Positions 12,058-22,205 of a stretch of DNA of 64,000 nucleotides are shown piece after piece. A model generated the notes under the pieces. The model ran no database searches, was not told the origin of the DNA, and saw only the letters and a program-made list of their open reading frames with translations. Numbering within the stretch: the stretch's first letter is position 1; the number at the start of each line of letters is the position of its first letter. Origin of the DNA: Uranotaenia lowii (taxonomy: Eukaryota; Arthropoda; Insecta; Diptera; Culicidae); the NCBI RefSeq assembly GCF_029784155.1, contig NC_073692.1, positions 373,368,813-373,432,812 of the forward strand, in the 5' to 3' direction. Made by a program: the position numbers and the translations under genes.

Positions 12058-13117
12058 GAAGCAAGAAGCAAGAAGCAAGAAGCAAGAAGAAAGAAGCAAG
12101 AAGCAAGAAGCAAGAAGCAAGAAGCAAGAAGCAAGAAGTAAGAAGCAAGAAGCAAGAAGCAAGAAGCAAGAAGCAAGAAGCAAGAAGCAAGAAGCAAGAA
12201 GCAAGAAGCAAGAAGCAAGAAGCAAGAAGCAAGAAGCAAGAAGCAAGAAGCAAGACGCAAGAAGCAAGAAGCAAGAAGCAAGAAGCAAGAAGCAAGAAGC
12301 AAGAAGCAAGAAGCAAGAAGCAAGAAGCAAGAAGCAAGAAGCAAGAAGCAAGAAGCAAGAAGCAAGAAGCAAGAAGCAAGAAGCAAGAAGCAAGAAGCAA
12401 GAAGCAAGAAGCAAGAAGCAAGAAGCAAGAAGCAAGAAGCAAGAAGCAAGAAGCAAGAAGCAAGAAGCAAGAAGCAAGAAGCAAGAAGCAAGAAGCAAGA
12501 AGCAAGAAGCAAGAAGCAAGAAGCAAGAAGCAAGAAGCAAGAAGCAAGAAGCAAGAAGCAAGAAGCAAGAAGCAAGAAGCAAGAAGCAAGAAGCAAGAAG
12601 CAAGAAGCAAGAAGCAAGAAGCAAGAAGCAAGAAGCAAGAAGCAAGAAGCAAGAAGCAAGAAGCAAGAAGCAAGAAGCAAGAAGCAAGAAGCAAGAAGCA
12701 AGAAGCAAGAAGCAAGAAGCAAGAAGCAAGAAGCAAGAAGCAAGAAGCAAGAAGCAAGAAGCAAGAAGCAAGAAGCAAGAAGCAAGAAGCAAGAAGCAAG
12801 AAGCAAGAAGCAAGAAGCAAGAAGCAAGAAGCAAGAAGCAAGAAGCAAGAAGCAAGAAGCAAGAAGCAAGAAGCAAGATGCAAGAAGCAAGAAGCAAGAA
12901 GCAAGAAGCAAGAAGCAAGAAGCAAGAAGCAAGAAGCAAGAAGCAAGAAGCAAGAAGCAAGAAGCAAGAAGCAAGAAGCAAGAAGCAAGAAGCAAGAAGC
13001 AAGAAGCAAGAAGCAAGAAGCAAGAGGCAAGAGGCAAGAAGCAAGAAGCAAGAAGCAAGAAGCAAGAAGCAAGAAGCAAGAAGCAAGAAGCAAGAAGCAA
13101 GAAGCAAGAAGCAAGAA
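12058..13117. repeat. Homogenised heptamer block AAGAAGC
   Basis: About 150 tandem copies, the longest and cleanest block. Only a handful of point variants are visible (for example near 12088, 12139, 12255, 12878 and 13025). Confidence 0.95.
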
Positions 13118-13127
13118 TTAAGAGTTA

Positions 13128-13720
13128 AGAGCCAAAAGCCAAGAGCCAAAAGCCAAGAGCCAAGAGCCAAGAGCCAAGAGCCAAGAGTCAAGGGCCAAGA
13201 GCCAAGAGCCAAGAGCCAAGAGCCAAGAGCCAAGAGCCAAGAGCCAAGAGCCAAGAGCCAAGAGCCAAGAGCCAAGAGCCAAGAGCCAAGAGCCAAGAGC
13301 CAAGAGCCAAGAGCCAAGAGCCAAGAGCCAAGAGCCAAGAGCCAAGAGCCAAGAGCCAAGAGCCAAGAGCCAAGAGCCAAGAGCCAAGAGCCAAGAGCCA
13401 AGAGCCAAGAGCCAAGAGCCAAGAGCCAAGAGCCAAGAGCCAAGAGCCAAGAGCCAAGAGCCAAGAGCCAAGAGCCAAGAGCCAAGAGCCAAGAGCCAAG
13501 AGCCAAGAGCCAAGAGCCAAGAGCCAAGAGCCAAGAGCCAAGAGCCAAGAGCCAAGAGCCAAGTGCCAAGAGCCAAGAGCCAAGAGCCAAGAGCCAAGAG
13601 CCAAGAGCCAAGAGCCAAGAGCCAAGAGCCAAGAGCCAAGAGCCAAGAGCCAAGAGCCAGGAGCCAAGAGCCAGGAGCCAAGAGCCAAGAGCAAAGAGCA
13701 AAGAGCAAAGAGCCAAGATC
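13128..13720. repeat. Homogenised heptamer block AAGAGCC
   Basis: About 85 tandem copies, joined to the previous block by a short transitional run (AAGAATTAAGAGTTAAG) at about 13114-13130. The right edge decays through AAGAGCA into irregular units. Confidence 0.94.
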
Positions 13721-13746
13721 AAAAATCTAAAATCAAGAATCATTCA

Positions 13747-16015
13747 TCAAATGTCGAGAGTTGAGAGTATAAAGTTAAAGTCGCAGGTCAAGAGTTGAGA
13801 GTCAGGAGTCGAGAGTAGAATGTCAGAAGTCGAGAGCCGAGAGTTGAAAGTCGAGAGACGAGAATTGAAAGCCGAGAGTAGAGAGTCAAGGGCCAAAAAT
13901 TGAGAGTCGAGAATCGACAGTCGAGAATCGATAGTCGAGAATCGATAGTTGAGAATCGAGAGTAGAAAGTCGAAAGTCAAGGATCAAGAAGCGATAGTTA
14001 AAAGTTGAGAGTCGAGAATCGAAATACGAGAGTCGAGAGTTAAGAGTCGAGTGTGAAGAGTCGAGAGTCGAGAATCGCGATTCAAGGGTCGACATTCGAG
14101 AGTGGAGAGTCGAGTATCGGGAGTCGAGAGTTTAGAGTCGAGAGTCGTGAGTCAAGTGTAGAGAGTCTAGAGTCGAGAGTCAAGAGTCGAGAGTCAAGAG
14201 CCGAGAGTCGAGTAAGAATCGAAAATCGAGAGTCGATAGTCGAGAGCTAAAAGTCGATAGTCGAGAGTCAAGCGTGAATCAAGCGTTATGAGTCGAGAGT
14301 CGAAAGTCGATATCGAAAGTCGAGAATCACGAGATGAGAATCGAATGTCGAGTATCGAGAGTCGAGAATCGAAATTCGAGAGTCGAGAATCGAAATTCGA
14401 GAGTCGAGAATCGAGAGTCAAGAGTTGAGAATCGAAAGTAGAGAGTCGAGAGTTAATAGTCGAGAGTCGTGAGTGTAGAGAGTCTAGAGTCGAGAGTCAA
14501 GAGCCGAGAGTCGTGAGGTAAGAATCGAAAGTCGAGAGAAGAGAATAGAAAATCATAAGTTAATAGTCGAGAGCCAAGAGTCGAACGTCGAGAGTCAAGC
14601 GTGAGTAAAGAGTTATGAGTCGAGAGTCACAAGTCGAGATCGAGAGTCGAGAGCCGAGAGCCGAGAGTCGAGAATCGAGAGTCAAAAGTCGAGAATCGAG
14701 ATTTAAGAGTTGAGAGTTTACAGTCGAGAATCGAGAGTCAAGTATAGAGAGTCTAGAGTCGAGAGTCAAGAGCCGAGAGTCGACTGTCAAGAGTCGTGAG
14801 GTAAGAGTCGAAAGTCTAGAGAAGAGAATCGAAAATCGCTAGTCGATAGTCGATAGTCGAGAGTCAAGAGTCGAAAGTCGAGAGTCAAGCGTAAACCAGG
14901 AGTTATGAGTCGAGAGTCGAGAGTCGAGTGTTCACAGTCGAGAGTCTTGAGTCAAGTGTAGAGAGTCTAGAGTCGAGAGTTAAGAGCCGAGAGTCGTGAG
15001 GTAAGAGTCGAAAGTCGAGAGAAGAGCATCGAAAATCGAGAGTCGATTGTCGAGAGCCAAGAGTCGAACGTCGAGAGTCAAGCGTGAATCAAGAGTTATG
15101 AGTCGAGAGTCGCAAGTCGAGATCTAGAGTCCAGAATTAAGAGATTAGAATCGAAAGTCAAGAATCGAGAGTATAGAGTCGAGAGTCGGGAGTCAAGTGT
15201 AGAGAGTCGACTGTCAAGAGTCGTGAGGTAAGAGTTAAGAGATGAGAATCGCAAGTCGAGTATCGAAAGTCGACAGTCGAGAGCCAAGAGTCGAGAATCA
15301 AAATTCGAGATTCTTGAATCGAGAGTATAGAGTCGAAAGTTTACAGACGAGAGTCGAGAGTCAAGTGTAGAGAGTCCAGAGTGGAGAGCCGTCAGGTAAG
15401 AGTCGAAAGTTGAGAGAAGAGAATCGAAAATCGAGAATCGGAAATCGAGAGTCGAGTGTCAAGATTCGAGAGTTGAGAGACGAGAATCGAAAGCCGAGTG
15501 TTGAGAGTCGAGACTCGAGAGTTGAGAGTCAAGATTCGAGAGTTGAGAGACGAGAATCGAAAGCCGAGTGTTGAGAGTCGAGACTCGAGAGTCGAGACTC
15601 GAGAGTCGAGAGTCGAGAGTCGAGAGTCGAGAGTCGAAAGTTGAGAGTCGAGAGTCGTGAATCGAGAGATGAGAGTCGAAAGTCAAGAGTTGAGAGTCAA
15701 AATTTGAGATTCTAGAGTTGAAAGTCGAAAATCGAAATTCGAGAGAGGAGAGTGGAGATTCGGCAATAGAGAGCCGAGAGTGGAAAGTCGAGAGTCAAGA
15801 ATCGAGAGTCGTTAGATGGAAGTCGCGAGTCTAAAGTCGATCGTTGAGAGTCAACAATCGACAGTCGAGACCCTTGACTCTCGACTGTCGATTCAAAGAT
15901 CAAGAATTCAGAATCCAAAGTATTGAAAATCGAGAGTCGAGAGTTGATAATCCAAGATTCGAAAAATGAAAGCCGAGAGTAAAAAATCGTCACTTGAAAA
16001 TTGTTAATCATGTTC
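13747..16015. repeat. Degenerate GAGAGTC heptamer field with a larger-scale repeat
   Basis: Diverged 7-bp units (GAGAGTC, GAGAATC, GAAAGTC and others) overlaid by a longer periodicity. The landmark TTATGAGTCGAGAGTC occurs at about 14286, 14613, 14903 and 15096. TGTAGAGAGTC (or TATAGAGAGTC) occurs at about 14157, 14474, 14743, 14957, 15198 and 15366. These are units of roughly 170-330 bp. A perfect local duplication of about 70 bp lies at about 15460-15600. A short inverted block (CTTGACTCTCGACTGTCG) lies at about 15872-15889. Confidence 0.85.
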
Positions 16016-16020
16016 GAGAA

Positions 16021-17158
16021 TAAATACTTAAGATTCAAAAATCACAATTCGAATCAAATCTAAATTGAAAATTATTTTTTAAAATTATGAAGATAATCTA
16101 ATTCAAAGGTCCTTATAATCAATGAAAAACGTCGCTATTCATAAACATTCAAAATGTTATCGAGTCCAAGTCTTGTCAAGGTGGAGATATTGTAGCAATT
16201 GAAGCGGCTGACATTGTCCCTAAAAATAAACAGGATACCGGTATACCTTGGGGGGCAGACCGCGCTTCATTAATTTTGCAGACGTGCAATACCGGTTTTT
16301 TTTTGCGATTAATAATTCACATGATCGTAAGTGTTTCGAACACACTGGTGCTACTTTCATTAACTTCGGTCGAATGAAGGCAACAAAATCGACATTTTTA
16401 TTACTTGTTAGGGTTCTGTTTTTGTTTCACAATATTTTTGAAGGATGTTTAAATTTAGAAAATTATATACTTTACCTAGCACTGGGTCATAAATTTCAAT
16501 GAATTTATTTCCTCCTTTTCCTGAAATGAAAACTGAACACCCGTAATGAGGGTGAGTATCCGATACATCTGAATAAATTTTTTCATAACCCCCAACAAGT
16601 TAATTTTTCGCCTCTGACCCTTCTCAAGAGGGTAGGTGGATTGGACGTGAGCTTGTTAATTAGGCTTGTAATTATTGATAAGCTGCTTGCTCATCTTCAC
16701 AATTCATAAACTTTCTTACTGGAAAGGATTTGTGGCTGGCAGAAAGCTTGGCTTTTAATTACAGGTTTCACCCATTCAATTATGTTGAGTTGCTTTTTAA
16801 ATTTGGAATTTGGATTAAAAAAAATATTAAAAAAGGTTAATCTTATCAGAAACTGAAAAATGAGATTTATAAATCGTTTCAATGCTTTCTTAATATTCCC
16901 ATGTATTCTCAACCTTTAAATAAATAATATTTTTTTCTCTTTTTTCAGGTAAGTCTGCGTTTGAAAATATAAAATCCTCAACTGAAGTAAGTCAAACATT
17001 TCCTTTAATTAAAAAAAGAAAATCATTGTTTCGATCGCAATTCAGTAACGTGCTTCTATGATAAAAAAAAAATGCAAAATGCACCGATGTATGTATTGTT
17101 GTTTTAAGAACTAAGAATAAAAAGCTCAACACGGTAATCAAGTGCTTCAACCAGTGCA
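16021..17158. other. AT-rich non-coding stretch, nothing recognised
   Basis: No domain-bearing open frame. A short ATACCGGTATACC palindromic word lies near 16235. The stretch separates the heptamer satellite from the long-TIR element. Confidence 0.4.
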
Positions 17159-19589
17159 CAGTGGTCCAGATCAAACATTTAGCGAGACAAAATTAATAAC
17201 ACAAAATCGGTGCGTTTTAGACAAATCATTTGTTCTACAAAGTTACTTCATATAACAAGCGCTTTCTTTTTAAAAGGTAAATTATTAGGACGTATCAATA
17301 CCGTGGAAATTCGAGATACTAATTTCTTTCGGTGAATAGATAGAGTATAGAAATGTTCTAGAAAGCTATAGATTGTATCTTTTGAAGAAACTTTGCTGAA
17401 CATACCAAAGTCGTGTAATGAAACGGTATCGCTCTATGATTTTTTCAAGATTCAAAAAGTAGGGCGTGTCCAAAAAACGGTTTTTTGCTTATAACTTTTT
17501 TTTATATAAGCTTTACAAGTTTGATGTGTTCTAAACACTTTCTCAGCACAACAAAACACATCTTTTTCTCCAAGACTGTGCATGGCTATCTTATTGTCTT
17601 TTGAAGCTAGGAGCACTATTGTGTAAAAATTTATCAATTTTTGAGCTGCTATATCTCGAATTGGGGCAAACGAAAAAATCTGCTTTTTGCTGCATCAACT
17701 AGGTTGTAACACAAATAATAGATATAGAAAAAACTGGAGATGCGTTTTTTGTTTAACTCGAGATATTTGATTTTCCACATTTTTGGTTTTTATGTTTTTC
17801 AAACAAAAAAGCACGTATAAAATTGTCGTGCTTTAAATAATTTTCTTTGAAATCTCATTCTGTCGGTCGAATGAGAGTTTTTATGCTTCATTTCTTACCA
17901 TTCTCAAATATTCCTTTTTTAAAATACTGTAACTAAAAAATCTTTTTATATAAAAAATGCATTTCCACTATACAATAATGTTAATAATGTTAAATTCCAA
18001 AATTTTTACATTTACTGTGCGCAGCTTCAGGCCGTTGAATTTCTTTGACCCTGAATTTTAGCTTCTCTCTCCGCTACAATTGGGTTTCTTCAAACTGAAA
18101 AAAGATTATAATTAGAATTCATTTCATTTCGTAAGTCGAATTTTAACTTACGAACACGCCAAGAAGGATAGTTTTTTTTTAAATATTTAGGAAACTTTTG
18201 AAAACAATAACGGGGCAAACAACAAAAATATTTGATAGGATTTTTCTCATCGATTGGTTGCGGTTTGTTCAGCTTTTTCCCAGATGATTTAAAAATGTGA
18301 CATTTTTTAGAACATGTGTCGATCTAATCGTTAATTACTTTTGTATCAGCCATGGTAAAGAATAGGAGAGTAGTTCGCTTTTGATATTGACAAAGAAATT
18401 CTCGAACAAAAAAAAAAGTTGGACGTAATAATTTTATCTTATCTTCCATTTTCAAACTTCTTTCTGCGTTAACACCCGGGTTTTTTTTAAAAAGAAGTTT
18501 GATTGGTCTACATAATGTAGTTGAAGAGGGATAAGCATTGTTCCCTTTTAAAAAGTTCATCTGACGGTTTTCAATGTACTGAGCTTAGGTTAAGTCACTC
18601 CGACTAAGAATCGCTAAACCTTCCACTGGCTTCTACGGATCTACCGTGTGTTGTACAGATTCTTACGAGGATGCGTCTGGCGGTTTTGCCAGTGATTTGA
18701 CTTTCCGCCTCACATGTCAGGTAATTTTCTACAAGCAATTAACAGTTAAAAAACACTGTATGGAACTTCCATTTCGCAAAATCGAATATATCTCAAAAAT
18801 AAAAATAAAACTCGCCAAACATGACAAACTTAATAGTACTCCTACACTTTCTAAGACCATTATCTGCACAAAAGCAGAAAAATTTAAATAACTTTTAAAG
18901 CAGGAAAAATAGAGGATGTTAGAGGAAGATTTGATATTTTTGTATGAAAAAAACATAAAAACTAAAAATGTTGAAAATTAAATATCTCGAGTTAAACAAA
19001 AAACGCATCTCCAGTTTTTTCTGTATCTATTATTTGTATCACAAACTAGTTGATGCAGCAAAAAACAGATTTTTTCGTTTGCCCCAATTCGAAATATAGC
19101 AGCTCAAAAATTGATAAATTTTTACACAATAGTGCTCCTAGCTTCAAAAGACAATAAGATAGCCATGCACAGTCTTGGAGAAAAAGATGTGTTTTGTTGT
19201 GCTGAGAAAGTGTTTAGAACACATCAAACTTGTAAAGCTTATATAAAAAAAGTTATAAGCAAAAAACCGTTTTTTTAGACACGCCCTACTTTTTGAATCT
19301 TGAAAAAATCATAAAGCGATACCGTTTCATTACACGACTTTGGTATGTTCAGCAAAGTTTCTTCAAAAGATACAATCTATAGCTTTCTAGAACATTTCTA
19401 TACTCTATCTATTCACCGAAAGAAATTAGTATCTCGAATTTCCACGGTATTGACACGTCCTAATAATTTACCTTTTAAAAAGAAAGCGCTTGTTATATGA
19501 AGTAACTTTGTAGAACAAATGATTTGTCTAAAACGCACCGATTTTGTGTTATTAATTTTGTCTCGCTAAATGTTTGATCTGGACCACTG
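17159..19589. mobile_element. Long-terminal-inverted-repeat element, 2.43 kb, TGCA target duplication
   Basis: The two ends are long inverted copies: about 17159-17812 matches the reverse complement of about 18940-19589. The outermost bases are CAGTGGTCCAGATC, and both sides are flanked by TGCA (17155-17158 and 19590-19593), consistent with a 4-bp target duplication. Only about a dozen differences are visible in the outer 600 bp. The roughly 1.1-kb centre is AT-rich without a recognisable transposase. The structure fits a non-autonomous foldback-type DNA transposon; the superfamily is not assigned. Transcribed through, the arms would give a hairpin of about 650 bp. Confidence 0.88.
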
Positions 19590-20619
19590 TGCAGTGTATG
19601 TTACTGTGCGCTCACTTGTTTGGCGACCGTCATAAATTTTTGAATGTACTTTGAATACCTTTACTTGCAGGGAAAAAACTGGAAGTTTTAAAAAGGTATT
19701 AGTTTGGATCTTTTGTAGAAAAGCATTGACAATATGTTTTTCACATATGTTTTGATCAATTATCATAAATGCCGATAAAAGAGAAAATGTCCTACTTTGA
19801 AACCAAGCAGAAACATAAACTGTCACTGCTATCGTTAAGAATAAATACGCCACCCGGATGACCAGGCTAATCTAAATTCAGCCTGTTGTTGCTTAGTAGG
19901 TATAGCCAATCAATTGGAAATGGATTAGCACACCTCAAAAGATAACCACTTTATCTCAACCTAGGTACATATATTTCCTCCCACCTCTCTGTGTTCGGGA
20001 TGGTCTAGGCTTTTAACAGAACCACAAACGGATAAATATTGCTGGTTCTTGTTCCGTTCTGTTATTTTACCACACTGACTAAGGCACCTATCCAATCCAA
20101 TCCAATCCAATCCATAGGTCTCAAACAGAAGCAACAGCAGAAGCCGCCCGCAAGCTCCATCAGTTGTGGTTTGTTTTGGCTTTCGGATTTGGGGGATAGG
20201 AATCTACAAGAGAATAGTCGAGCAGACGATTCAGACAGTCTGACAGCAATATCTGTCCATGGAACCATTCGCCGTTACGTTGTGACAACACGACGATGAA
20301 GATTCGTATCGGATTTTTTTGGGTGTGTTATTTTCTGTTGTTTATTTTTTTTTTCGAAAGGAACAACATTCCAAAGTGTGTCCGAACAACTGTTGACTGT
20401 TAACAGACAGACAGACAGATGGAAGGACGTGTAGCCTTTTCATTGCTCCCAGAAATCCGCCGGCTTTCCATCACAAGTGGCGACAGCTTGATTTTTAGCG
20501 TGTTGACTAGTTGCGTGGGATGGGACTTTTGGGAAATTGGTGGATATCGACCGAATTGGTGACGGAAAGGAATTCATTGCAGGATTTTAAATGACTGCCT
20601 GCTTTCATGAGAAGTTTCC
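19590..20619. other. Non-coding stretch with short microsatellites
   Basis: Contains an (AATCC)n tract at 20091-20115 and a (CAGA)n tract at 20404-20420, in a region of more even composition than its AT-rich surroundings (about 19990-20600). Small open frames here (86 aa on +, 68 aa on -) have no recognisable domain. It could be a host untranslated exon or conserved intronic sequence. Confidence 0.4.
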
Positions 20620-20822
20620 TAGAGGGGCAGCTGCCCGTGGCATAGAGGATAGCGGCCATGAGATCGAATCCCGGTCACGGCATACATAGTAGGTACACTT
20701 TCCGTGGATTGATGGTTGTAGCATTTGTTAGATGCTAGTAATCACATCCTCGAAAGGTGTACGCTTAGTTGGGAGTTAATAGAATCGTTTTCAGAAGTAA
20801 ACGGTCCCAAACTTTTTTTTTC
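20620..20822 (+). repeat. tRNA-related SINE-like copy
   Basis: A perfect match to the Pol III A-box pattern (TGGCATAGAGG, 20638-20648) is followed 12 bp later by a B-box-like AGATCGAATCC (20661-20671), much closer than in a tRNA. A T-run at 20813-20821 could act as terminator. This looks like a SINE head with its anticodon region deleted. No target duplication is obvious, so the ends are approximate. Confidence 0.5.
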
Positions 20823-20890
20823 TGTCAGCATATTTCAAAAGTAAAATTTATCCCAGCATACCAAAAACTATTGGCGAACTACGATCTAAG

Positions 20891-21824
20891 CTACACGGAA
20901 AATAATAGAAAGGTAAAATTTACGGTAAAAAGGTAGCTTCTACCTCTTCGAGGTGAAACTCACCCCACAGCGGGGTAAAATTTACCTGAATCGAGGTTGA
21001 AAAAAAGGTACAATTCACCGAGGAAAAAGGTGAATCCAAAAAAGGTAAATCTTACCTCGTAGCGAGGTGAAGTTCATCTGAATTGAGCTGAATAAAAAAG
21101 AATAATTCACCTAGAAAAAAAGGTAAAACCAAATAAGATCAAACTTACCTCGTAGCGAGGTGAAGTTGACCTGGATTGAGCTAAACAAAACGGTACAATT
21201 CTTCTCGAAAAAAGTGACTATTCGCCGAACCCGTTTATTGAGGTTAAGCTGTTTTGTCATTCAGGAACAAGTTTTGCTTTGTGCATAATATGTGAAAATC
21301 GGAATAGAATGGTAAGTGTTTTCTTAGATATCATTTTGTTGTGCTGGTTCTCGTCATTATACATTGCTTTTGTTTCAGATCGACCCATAGAGCTTATAGG
21401 TGTATTCCACGTCATCCTCCAGCCGGAAAAACCGAGCCTGACCGGATTAGCCGAACAGAGGAGGTCATGAATGTACGCAACATGGCGGCTCGCAAGAACG
21501 CGAAGCCGAATTACCAGTCCCTATTTATCTCCAATAAATATAATTTTTGATAGAATTTTGTATTTTTTTAATTCTTATTGAAGAAACCAATCAAACCAAC
21601 CAGCATTTACCTTTTAAATCAGTAAATGGGAAAACGATATTATTTACTATTTTGCTAGGTGCATGCGAAAAAGGTAAAATATACCTTTTTGCTAGGTGTG
21701 CTAGGTATAATTTACCTTTTTGCTAGGTGAATGAAAAAAAAGGTAAAATTTACTTCGAAATAGGGGTGGAAGAAATTCACCTCGCAAAAAGGTAAATTTT
21801 ACCTTTTTTTTATTTTCCGTGTAG
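20891..21824. mobile_element. MITE-like TIR element with GGTAAAATTTACC motifs
   Basis: The ends are inverted: CTACACGGAAAATAA at the left and its complement TTATTTTCCGTGTAG at the right, continuing into AAAGGTAAAATTTAC on both sides. The flanks suggest a TCTAA duplication (20885-20889 and 21825-21829), with one unmatched G at the left end. Each arm contains several copies of AAAAAGGTAAATTTACC-like words. The centre (about 21220-21550) is compositionally different, with an intron-like segment, a GC-richer stretch and an AATAAA signal. No transposase is seen, so the element would be non-autonomous. Confidence 0.82.
21312..21378 (+). other. Intron-like segment inside the TIR element
   Basis: GTAAGT at 21312-21317 and TTTTGTTTCAG ending at 21378 bracket a 67-bp AT-rich stretch, a typical dipteran short-intron size. 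The flanks are a short upstream block and a GC-richer downstream block (21379-21530) ending in AATAAA at 21533-21538. No long frame is created by joining the flanks, so this may be a captured 3' end or untranslated exon. Confidence 0.45.
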
Positions 21825-22205
21825 TCTAACTAAGGAGTGTATTCGAAAAAAATGCAACACTTTGTTTTGTGAATAATTTTTGAAAATTGTTGAAATTTTC
21901 AGTGAAGCTACCTAGTAATGTAATGTGTATGGTGACAATCTGCTAAGTGGTTTTTGAGATAGCGTCCAATACTGAAGACCATTGACTAATTGTTTGGATC
22001 GAATCGAGAAAAATCCAGAAAAGTTCTAGTGGGAGATATTTTACAAACGCAAATTGGAAATGCACACAATGAATATACTTATAATTGCCTTCAAAAAAGA
22101 ATGAAATCGCACTGAGCCGTGCACAAACTTTCATCTTTGAAAGACTGCAATGTCTCTCTCAGTTGATATTTTTCCATGAAACTTTCCAAAAGCTAGTTAT
22201 ACCTA
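21825..22205. other. Unassigned spacer between two DNA transposons
   Basis: About 380 bp of AT-rich sequence with no open frame of note. It ends in TA immediately before the DD37E element. Confidence 0.4.

Larger units (their letters stand above)
11700..16020. repeat. Heptanucleotide satellite, about 4.3 kb
   Basis: A continuous field of 7-bp repeats, again purine-rich on the + strand. The prevailing heptamer changes in blocks: a degenerate edge, AAGAATC, AAGAAGC, AAGAGCC, then a long degenerate GAGAGTC field. Adjacent block consensus units differ by one or two bases. As 7 is not a multiple of 3, frames cycle through the same heptapeptide; the + strand frame of 665 residues (KKQEARS repeats) and the - strand frame of 567 residues are therefore satellite by-products. 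Confidence 0.95.

Noticed and set aside
11801..13798. A 665-residue + strand frame with KKQEARS repeats (coiled-coil-like) and 567- and 355-residue - strand frames
   Set aside because: All are produced by the 7-bp satellite; several overlapping frames on both strands are equally open and there is no unique coding sequence.
17452..17637. A 61-residue frame on the arm of the long-TIR element
   Set aside because: Lies in the inverted repeat arm, has no domain, and its mirror copy in the other arm is altered by indels.
20638..20671. A tRNA gene on the + strand
   Set aside because: A and B boxes are only 12 bp apart, so no tRNA cloverleaf can form; SINE-like remnant.
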